This document shows, in pieces, positions 45,831 to 64,000 of a stretch of 64,000 nucleotides of DNA (its first letter is position 1; every line of letters starts with the position of its first letter). The DNA comes from Bathymodiolus brooksi. Taxonomy: Eukaryota > Mollusca > Bivalvia > Mytilida > Modiolidae. The notes under the pieces were generated by a model. That model was given only the letters and a program-made list of their open reading frames with translations, ran no database searches and was not told the origin of the DNA. Made by a program: the position numbers and the translations under genes. The DNA lies in assembly GCA_963680875.1 (NCBI GenBank), contig OY804579.1, positions 17,127,506-17,191,505 on the forward strand. Direction: 5' to 3'.

Positions 45831-46588
45831 AGGGTAATAACAAAATTACCGAACTCCGAACAATCTTACAAAGGGAAAGTCAAAACTCATAAGTATATAA
45901 AAAGACAAAATCAGTCAACAACCGAGAAACTGTGAAAACGTAATGACCCTGACTTGGTACAGGCATTTCTAAGGAAATGGTGGATTGAATCAGATTTTAA
46001 AGCGCCAAACCTCCCGCTTTCATTACGGCTCAAAGGTTCCGGCTGTCACTATAACAGTATTTATAACAATACTGGAACAAAATAGGTAAAATAGTTGTCA
46101 GAGCAGTTCCAAACCCAGTGAAGCAACTGTCAAAAACAATTTTAAGTCACACATTGATAAAAAAAAATATTTTAGACATTTTTGTTGACTTCCTTATCTT
46201 TATACATTTTCACTATATGAAAATGCATCGTTTATCATCGTCTCTGCAGAAACGGAATATATTTCGACAAGATCTTGGTATCGGAATATAAACTTTTTAA
46301 GAGATCGAATAAGGCGAATCTTTTCATAGCCCTGGTCCTGTAGCCTGTTTCTCAGATGAAGAAGACGTTTCAAGAAATCAGAATAATTGTTACTGGCCCT
46401 TGCATAACGAATCAATAGCGAGATGTAAACACCAAATGCAGGAGAAGCTGGTATATTGCTGCACACATTTGGAAAATTTATGATTTTAAAATTGAAATCG
46501 TCACGTTTATCATAAATTTTAGTACTGAGTTGACCACTGTTGTCAAATTCGAGGTATATGTCCAAAAATGATGCGGACGAAGCTGTAT
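45830..46588 (-). pseudogene. Reverse transcriptase fragment, copy 2, 5'-truncated
   Basis: The minus-strand 3' half of the same reverse transcriptase: DIYLEFDNSGQLSTKIYDKR, IPASPAFGVYISLLIRYARA, then FSYSENV and stop (46565-46200), with 3' UTR to 45830. The catalytic motifs are absent. It breaks off at 46588, exactly where a Kelch-like reading frame begins. A third, 3'-UTR-only piece is at 50247-50558. Confidence 0.78.
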
Positions 46589-46714
46589 CTAGCTGTAGCG
46601 ACTGGCGTTATTGATGGAAAATTATATGCAGTTGGAGATTATCGAAAAAACAAACTAGAATGCTTTAAAGGCGTAAAGCAAATTCTTGACACAGTGGAAT
46701 ATTTTGATCCTTTT
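46589..46714 (+). CDS. Kelch-repeat exon fragment
   Basis: The plus-strand frame reads LAVATGVIDGKLYAVGDYRK then LDTVEYFDP. The DGKLYAVG and TVEYFDP signatures with intervening spacing match one Kelch blade. It is wedged between the truncated reverse transcriptase (46588) and the inner edge of the palindrome arm (about 46717) and has no visible splice sites. It is therefore a remnant of a host gene cut by a transposon or carried by one. Confidence 0.6.
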
Positions 46715-46964
46715 ATATTAAAATGAATTATCTCAATAATGTGAAAAACCTACGAATTATCTGATATTTTAAATATCTATTTTTGTAATGAATCCTTTAT
46801 TGACAAAACACCTGAAACACAGATTGATTGAGTGTTGATTGCTTAATGTACAGTGGCGGCGAATTATAAATCCCTTTCCAGGGTGATAACAAGGTTGTTG
46901 TAGTCCGTTGCATGTTTCCCGTTGCAGGATAATTTGTTTGACTGACGTGTCTATTTCTTCAGTC

Positions 46965-47190
46965 TGCAGGGGCCGTGGTGGTCGTGATCGTATGGTAGTT
47001 TGATTTATAACTACCTATGCAATCAGTGCATATCACCATTAAGGTGATGATTTCGAACCCCGCTCAGACGATGTGTACACGATACAACATTGTCAGTGAC
47101 TTGCGGCAGGTCTGTGGTTTTCTCCGGGTACTTCAGTTTATTCCTATTTGATGAAATATTGTTGAAAGTGGCGTTAAGCACCAACACCCT
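46965..47190 (+). mobile_element. SINE-2
   Basis: Partner of 32737-32992; head GGGGCCGTGGTGGTCGTGAT, tail GAAAGTGGCGTTAAGCACC. Confidence 0.8.
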
Positions 47191-48009
47191 AACCCTAACT
47201 CGGTATTTCGTCATCCTAAACCGCTAAACTGTAAATCACTTATATTGCAACAGGAAAGGTAATACAACTGCAGCTCTGACTGGGTAATCATTGACATCCA
47301 CTTTATCAGATTGTTGTTAGCTGCGGTTTAATCATGGACATACCTAATTTATTCATACAATAGTTCAATGTTTTTCGTATGGTTTTTTAAAATATATATA
47401 TACAATCATTTGACATTAAGCGTACCGGTTGAAAGTTAATATTCCAGAAACGCATCCTGCGCACTAAATTAGATATCCACGTTTTTATTATAATTTTCCA
47501 ATATGAAAGCTACCCCATCAATACAAGGACTAAATTTGAACATGAAGCAATAAACCAAGGTTGAAATGATGGTTCATGAAATTGGAATATACTCCTCAAT
47601 AATTCCCTACATTTATAGAAATAAGTTATGTGTGTTTACATTGAACAATACTGCAGATATATCGTGGCAGTCAGGTTGTGTTTTGGTTTCGTGTACGCTT
47701 CAATTTTGATAAAATTTAACTAAAGTGAGTTTGCAAGGTTGTGATTATTTTTGTGTATTATTGTAAATATGACATGTAGGGCTTCACGTTTTCAAGATGG
47801 CGTATCCTTCCAGCTGGACCATCAGTCAGTTACGACTTGTAGATTGAGAATTTTACGTAGAATAGTAATCAATCAAATCTGACGATACAAGCAAATAGCA
47901 TTAGGATTTGAAATTAACAACATACAATAGTAATAAAAAACACTTGGATATTTTGAAATTATAATAGATAAGACGTGAGATACCATCGCATTAGATGATT
48001 GATTGATTG

Positions 48010-48275
48010 ATTGATTTTTGGTGTTTAACGCCACTTTCAGCAATATTTCAGCTATTTAATGGCGACCAGTTTTAGCGGTGGAAGAAGACAGAGTACCCGG
48101 AGAGAACCACCGACCATGGGCAAGCAACTGGTAATCTTTATCACTTGCGGCTGCGAATCGAGTGCACCTTTTTTGTTATTCACAAAACCGGGCGCGAACC
48201 CAAGCCGCATTGGTGATAGGCTTGTATGAGTTGCTAGGTAATCCAACTACCTAGCTCACTGAGCCACCCGGGCCC
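48010..48275 (-). mobile_element. SINE-1, full length, upstream of the right oxidase copy
   Basis: Complete version of the element whose left-arm partner (31748-31935) has lost 80 bp of body. Its tail abuts GATTGATTGATTGATT. Confidence 0.85.
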
Positions 48276-48279
48276 TCAC

Positions 48280-48434
48280 CATCGCATTAGATAATAGAAG
48301 AAAAACCTAAACTGCATTGTGCAGGGCAGTTGTGTACAGACCCACTATAATTACACAACTGAAACTGAATAATTTTTATTTATTTTTTCAGTTCTAATGA
48401 ATCTTGATCACTTGTAAATCAAATAGAATAAAAC
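48280..48434 (+). promoter_or_regulatory. 5' flank and likely 5' UTR acceptor of the right oxidase copy
   Basis: This block is conserved between arms (left equivalent 31590-31745). It contains a pyrimidine-rich acceptor ending at 48391 (TTTTTTCAG) about 43 nt before the ATG. The first coding exon therefore probably begins with spliced 5' UTR, and the true promoter lies further upstream, towards the SINE at 48010-48275 or beyond. No TATA box can be assigned with confidence. The two gene copies point away from each other, and their 5' regions face the 13.5 kb mosaic spacer. Confidence 0.45.
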
Positions 48435-58627
<10,193 letters not shown>

Positions 58628-58739
58628 CATATGATCTTGAAAGGAATTGTTCAGCATGGTCAATTCAATTAAATAGACATGATTAGTAAAAACCTGTACA
58701 TAACAATTGGACAAAAAAATATTGATTTTAATAGTTCCA

Positions 58740-60050
58740 ATGCAATAAAAAAATATTAATATTGTTTTTAATAGTTATAATGCAAGAACAAATATTCATA
58801 TTGTTTATGGATATTTACAATGCAAGAAAATATATTAATATTGTTTATGGATATTTACAATGCAAGACAAAATATTGATATTGTTTATGGATGTTTACAA
58901 TGCAAGAAAAAATAATTATATTGTTTATGAATATTTACAATGCAAGAACAAATATTGATATTGTTTATGGATATTTACAATGCAAGAACAAATATTAATA
59001 TTGTTTATGGATATTTACAATGCAAGAAAAAATATTAATATTGTTTATGGATATTTACAATGCAAGACAAAATATTGATATTGTTTATGGATGTTTACAA
59101 TGTAAGACAAAATAATTATATTGTTTATGAATATTTACAATGCAAGAACAAATATTGATATTGTTTATGGATATTTACAATGCAAGAACAAATATTAATA
59201 TTGTTTATGAATATTTACAATGCAAAAAAAATATTGATAACGTTCATGAATATTTACAATGCAAGAACAAATATTAATATTTTTCATTAATATTTACAAT
59301 GCAAGAAAAAATAATAATATTGTTTATTACATACTTAGTTCAAATAAAGGCATTTTTGTATGACCAATATGACCGGAAGTAAACTGTCCATATTTTCACA
59401 CCCCGGGAAAATAAACGGTTATTGGATTACTACAAGATCATTTCCATATCGAGGCCCATATTGGTCCGGGCCAATATGGGCTTCTACTTCGTCTCAGGCC
59501 AATATGGATGTCTCTTTTCTAGATGTTGGAAGTATGTAATAAATAGTTTAATACATGGGCATTTCCATATTGGCCTGTTTATCATCCCTCGACCCATATT
59601 GGCCCTCGACTCCTTCTCGGGCCAATTTAGGGGTCTCGGGATGATAACCAGGCCAATATGGAAATGGCCATGTATTAATCTGTATTTATTAATATTTACA
59701 ATGCAAGAAAAAATATTAATAATGTTTATGAATATTTACAATGCAAGAAAATATATTAATAATGTCTATAAATAGTTACAATGCAAGAAGTTTATTAATA
59801 TTTTTTCTTGCATTGAAACTGTTAATAAACATTTTTTTTTGCATTGTATATATTAATAAACATTATCAATATTTTTTCTTGCATTGTAGCTCTTAATAAA
59901 CAATTTTCTTTTTGCATTGTAAATATTAATTAACAATATTATTAGTTTTTCTTGCATTGAAACTAATATTCATAAACAATATTAAAAAATAGTTCTTGCA
60001 TTGTAGATATTCATAGACAACATAATTTTTTTTCTTGCATTGTGAATATT
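58740..60050 (+). repeat. 40-bp minisatellite, long array that reverses direction
   Basis: About 15 units run plus-sense from 58740 to 59330, more at 59685-59790, then units in the opposite sense from 59795 to 60050. The last two blocks therefore face each other. The 59400-59690 gap is a separate hairpin element. Confidence 0.85.
59400..59690. mobile_element. Hairpin element built on a GGCCAATATGG motif
   Basis: GGCCAATATGG or its complement occurs at least six times. The outer arms AATACATGGGCATTTCCATA (59551) and TATGGAAATGGCCATGTATT (59682) pair. It interrupts the minisatellite array, with array units on both sides. Confidence 0.8.
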
Positions 60051-60590
60051 CCGGCGGAGATATAGACAATAGAGGCAAATGTATGCGGCGCGTCCCATTT
60101 GCGCCTTTTCACAGGACATTTGAGCCGGGAAAAATTGCCCAGTTGCGCCTCAAAGTTGCACCCTTTTGCGACCTTTTCAAATACGCATTTTTGTAAAACG
60201 ACAGCACATTTGAACTTTTTATCTAAATTTGTCTACCTCTTCCGTTTGCCAGACTTTGTTGTAAATGTTCACATGTCCGTTCTAACCTGATATTTGTACC
60301 CAACCGAACGTATATATCTTTCCCTCGTTTTCTATCCTGACTGGTACTTCCTTCACAAGTCAAACAAAACGTCAAGTTTCTCCTTATCAGTTCGTGACTG
60401 TGGTGCAACATCTGAAATGTGTCTAATCTTGATGTAGTTAACAGTTTGTATTTGCAAAATGGCATTGAGAAATACAAAAATAGACGCATGCGACGAATGA
60501 AATGTGCTCACCCTATAATACATGTACACACAGAACGTTGAGGCGCAAAAGGGTTCTATGAATCTTCTATGAAAATACAGGTAAGGTAAA
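60050..60590 (+). repeat. Repeat E, direct copy of 2866-3410
   Basis: Same orientation and same junction to an endonuclease fragment as 2866-3410, but with deletions, for example near 60590. Confidence 0.75.
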
Positions 60591-61260
60591 AGGGTTAGTA
60601 ATTAGTTGCACAAATGCCCTTTCAATTGAAATGTGAAAGTTTTCCCAATAGCTAATTACTGCACCAGGGGACCTATAAACAGCAAATACAAGAATTTTAA
60701 ATCTAGGGAAGATTACTTCTAACCAAATTAACTCTCCCCCATTAAACTCTAAGTCATTGCTTCTCATTACTGCAAGTAATATGCAGTGTAAACCAAGACT
60801 CCGCCACCAAAACAGTTTCCGTCGTTCATGATATCATGATAGTTTAATATCCGATGTAAGAATATTTTCATCTAAATGACTTTCAGTAACACAAATTATT
60901 GATGAGTCATTACTTATGATTTGTAAATGATCAAGTTTATGTCTAACACTTCTACAGTTTCAATGAAAAACACTGACTTCACCAACATTTTTAGCTACAT
61001 CATTGCCCAAAAGCAAAAGTTGTAAAAGTAACAAGTTAAATGATATGTTTTGACAAAAAGCATCCAAATAAGTAGTTATTGATGAAACTTTTAATTTATT
61101 AGAGAGAGTCGATGTATGACTAAGAGGAAAACTAATAAGACGTAGGATGACAATTTTAAGGAAACCAACACGTTTTTGACAACGACAGATCTAGTTCTGA
61201 GATAAAATGAGCCTATCGCAATTCCGTAAGCGACAATGTCATTATCCATTATCAAGCACA
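60590..61260 (-). mobile_element. 2A-type non-LTR retrotransposon ORF2 5' fragment, right arm
   Basis: The 61260-60843 part pairs with 20590-21020; 60843-60590 continues the endonuclease (GGELIWLEVIFPRF, VYRSPG) in another frame. A deletion near 60985 removes the codons for PGPETK, so GNDVAKNV runs straight into GEVSVFHW. The 2A core is lost. Confidence 0.72.
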
Positions 61261-62067
61261 CACAAATCAAATAAAAATTATAACGATAGGTTAAACACAA
61301 ACAAAAGGCATGTACATCAATGATAGTGATCATAGAAAAAATCATAAGTATGAAACACAAAAATAAAATAAACATTAGAACAATAAGAAAAGGTACAAAA
61401 TATTATTCTATATACAAAACACTTCCCTTTGCACATATCGGCATGACATATTTCCCATCTAGGAGTCCTAAATATATTTGTTGAACCATTGGAAAAAAAT
61501 ATCACAAATAATATATTTATAAAAAAAAATACATAAACATATAGAACCCATAACGTTGTTGTTACTAAATCATTTCGTTAAAAAGTTGATTTTAAATAAC
61601 TAATCTTAATAATATGACGAATAAAATAATATTGTTTTTATTTCTGAAAATAAATTCAAATTATTAAGTCGAGACATGCGTATAATAGATTAACTTATTT
61701 CACGCTTTATGAATTGTGGGAGCTATTTTCAGAATAGGACACGTGTTGATTATTTTAGTTTACCATAACAAAGGGATTAATGTTTAGTAACAACACGTAA
61801 AAAAGCAAACTAGTCAATAAGTATTGTGCTATTATTATATTACTACAATATCAATTTATATGTACAAGATGTCATAATATGCAACGTAAACAAAACCACG
61901 TGGATTTTACATTTCGTCGAACCGACGGATCTACAACAGGTTCAGGCAACTCGGTGTCGGCGGGGGACGGATTTTCTGGATATTTATCAAGCATGAAATA
62001 AATGTCATCAATACATGTGAATAAATTGGTGGATCTACTATTCAAACCGATAGTGAAAATTCAACCA
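61261..62067. other. Spacer between ORF1 and ORF2 remnants, right arm
   Basis: Pairs with 19322-20590 but holds one minisatellite unit (61280-61350), where the left has eleven. It keeps about 200 bp next to ORF1 (61910-62070) that the left arm has deleted. In that part, in a shifted frame, HDG.IFTIGLN resembles the continuation of the ORF1 protein. Confidence 0.6.
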
Positions 62068-63048
62068 TCATGCGACCTGGATTCTACGTTTAACACGAAG
62101 ATAATTAAGTTCGTCCATGATTTTCCGTCTTCTCGGAGTAAGATTTTCTGTAATAAATACATTATCTTTGTGGTTTTTTAAGCTACGTTTAGCACTAAAC
62201 ACCAAGTTTCTTTGACGGTAAGTAGAAAATCTAGCTATTACTTGAATTTTACCACCACGGACCTTGTCTATTGGGTGAGTTCTTCCGATTTCGTTTATTG
62301 TAATTGGTACTTTTAGTACATCATAACAGATATCTAATATTATTTGATCTGTATTCATTTCATACATGTTTCTATGGTCTCCACATGGAATATTATGAAA
62401 ACGAAGGCTAATGCGGCGGGAGTATTGCTCCTGGTCTTATAATCTCATGTCTAGGTCAGATATGTTGTTTTGGAGATCGGTAATATTTGCCTTAAGATCA
62501 GTAACTGTTTGTTGTAGTGTTTTTATGTGTTCATCCTGTTTGTGCACGGTGTGTTCGGGTTGAGGTAATTTTTCTACATGTTTGTCAATTGTAGTTCTTT
62601 GTTGTTTTATAAGTTCTGCTTCTTTATTGACAGTTTCTTGCAATGGTTTGACAACGTCATTCACAAGAGTAACATACTTTTCCTCAAGTTTTTGACAAAC
62701 GGACTCGTATATCTTTGGAACTAGTTTATTAATAAAACAATCATCTTTTAGCTCACCACAAACAAGTTCTTGGATGTTGATGGTGGTTCCGGGCTTTTTA
62801 GCAAGAATTTGCTCAACCTTAGTGTCGTTAATACCAGATTTATCTAAATCGTCGGCACAATAGCTAAATTTTCTAGGCTTAGTCTGACGGGACACTTGTT
62901 TTTGATGATCAGGAAGGTCATGAGGACTATATGGGTTCTTGCGTTTAGTTGAATCGGACATTTCACCTGTGTTTACATTTTTAATTTTGCTGGTCGCCAT
63001 TTTTTTCAGTTCCATTATGCCCATAGTAATGTTTACAAGAGGATACAT
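62068..63048 (-). pseudogene. Non-LTR retrotransposon ORF1, right copy
   Basis: The better-preserved copy. A 203-residue frame (63048-62437) starts MYPLVNITMG, with the more likely initiator MATSK nearby at 62999. It contains a coiled coil (LQQTVTDLKANITDLQNNIS) and stops at TAA after DLDMRL. Reading continues in the same frame as DQEQYSRRISLRFHNI and into the RRM-like part (62367-62068: KVPITINEIGRTHPIDK, NVFITENLTPRRR). EQYSRR followed by an RRM is typical of ORF1 proteins that bind RNA. One stop codon separates it from an intact frame. Confidence 0.75.
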
Positions 63049-63161
63049 TAAAGTTATTTAAGCAAAATATATACGCGAAAAGTTGCCTCGAGCACACCTA
63101 AGCCATATTTAGTATCTTTGAAGACTGATTCATTCTAAATTACTCATTTGCACCACTAGGA

Positions 63162-63237
63162 TTCTCGATGGAAGAGGCTCACAAAATGTACCCGTACATT
63201 GCTGCCATGGCGCATGAATCCCACATCTCACAACAGG
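63162..63237 (+). CDS. Candidate exon of unknown function
   Basis: After TTTGCACCACTAG the frame reads FSMEEAHKMYPYIAAMAHES then HISQQ and meets a GTAACT donor. Both arms keep it open (left partner 18168-18280), and it is transcribed away from the ORF1 remnant. No family recognised; the short length keeps confidence low. Confidence 0.25.
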
Positions 63238-63711
63238 TAACTTGATTGTTCTATAATTTGTGCTGTTTATGCTCAGCATTCGTGAAACATAAGTGTTTCA
63301 AGGGTTGACAGAGTTTGTGTTTGTCTTTTCGTGGTTATATGAATTGTTTTATAATATATGTTTGAACGCTGTTTTATTTGTAGTTTCTAGATGGTCTGGA
63401 AGTTAGTTTGCTGTAAAAGTTAATGTCTGGGAATTGTTTTAAAGGATGCATATTGTGTTGAGTTTCCAAACCATATGTTATTTTTGCAATTGTTCAGGAA
63501 AGTTTGGTTTTGACTCTTAGTAGTTTGGGTCTCAATTTTATAGCTTATCAAGCTCCGTGAAAACGGATACGAACAAAATAGAGTAACACGCCGTACATGT
63601 TACATATGCTTGGTCTTATGCATTTTGTATATCAGAAATAATCCCGTTATTACATGTACTTTTCTTAAATATGATTTGTTAATCTTCGATTTCATTGCAA
63701 AAACGATTGAT

Positions 63712-63830
63712 TGATAGTGTTTAACGTCAATTGAGTAGTATTAAAGTTATATTCATTACGAGAACAATGTTACAATGAGCAAATATATTGTAATGTCTGC
63801 CAAGGACCACTAACTACTGCCACTCCTAAG
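63712..63830 (-). mobile_element. SINE tail remnant
   Basis: AGTGTTTAACGTCAATTGAG followed by CATTACGAGAACAATGTTAC; partner 17560-17705. Confidence 0.5.
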
Positions 63831-64000
63831 TAATGAAAAAAGACATAATAATTTCAAAATAACAATATACATAAAGTTAAAGTTATAAATGACAACACAA
63901 CAAACTCGATATATTGTTTTTTGCAAAAATTTTTTTAATGATTTTTCGGACATAATTTTAGACACCGTTATAGCTCAGAAATGAGTCTGAATCATGTATT

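Noticed and set aside
58740..59330. CRISPR-like array (40 bp periodicity)
   Set aside because: There are no spacers; the whole unit repeats with point changes.

Overview
This is AT-rich eukaryotic DNA with introns, SINEs, LINE fragments and many hairpin elements. The tRNA-headed SINEs ending in a tail like GTGTTTAACGCCACTTTC, and a recurrent repeat containing GTGGCACCCGTCGTGTT, point to a marine mollusc, most likely a mussel-like bivalve. That assignment rests on remembered repeat motifs, so it is moderate confidence. No bacterial genes, operons or CRISPR arrays are present; the short open frames are mostly chance or transposon remnants.

The dominant structure is a very large imperfect inverted repeat. 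The left arm runs from about 17409 to 33247. The right arm runs from about 46717 to the window end at 64000, where it is still paired with 17409, so it probably continues outside. The arms differ by several percent and by indels, microsatellite lengths, minisatellite copy number and transposon insertions. They carry two divergent nine-exon copies of a gulonolactone/arabinonolactone oxidase-like FAD enzyme. The right copy (48435-58627, +) has nine exons that join in frame into a 607-residue protein starting MGCLNSSSSK, a likely myristoylation signal. The left copy (31589-21927, -) is broken by a deletion of about 555 bp that removes the start of exon 6 and shifts the frame. Outside the genes each arm carries a 2A-bearing non-LTR retrotransposon remnant. 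An alternative to a real palindrome is two divergent haplotypes joined head to head by the assembler.

The 13.5 kb spacer (33248-46716) is a mosaic. It has a tandemly repeated, palindromic 'C' repeat (34040-38450, inverted again at 44959-45830), a Mutator-like 497 bp element carrying a helicase-like gene fragment, two broken reverse transcriptase copies, a Kelch-like exon fragment, and a 2.96 kb element with about 440 bp inverted termini beginning CACAGTG. That element has a 5 bp target duplication and encloses a truncated C2H2 zinc-finger exon.

The left 17.4 kb lies outside the recognised palindrome. It contains duplicated LINE 5' ends, a 37 bp satellite born inside an interspersed repeat, a two-exon EGF-like fragment, a second copy of the Mutator-like element, a 2.9 kb element with inverted ends, and on the minus strand a broken exon of a membrane protein whose N-terminus is a tandem array of YxxL/I motifs with ITAM spacing.

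Nothing here forms an operon. The genes with the best coding support are the two oxidase copies; the rest are exon fragments, transposon ORFs and repeats.
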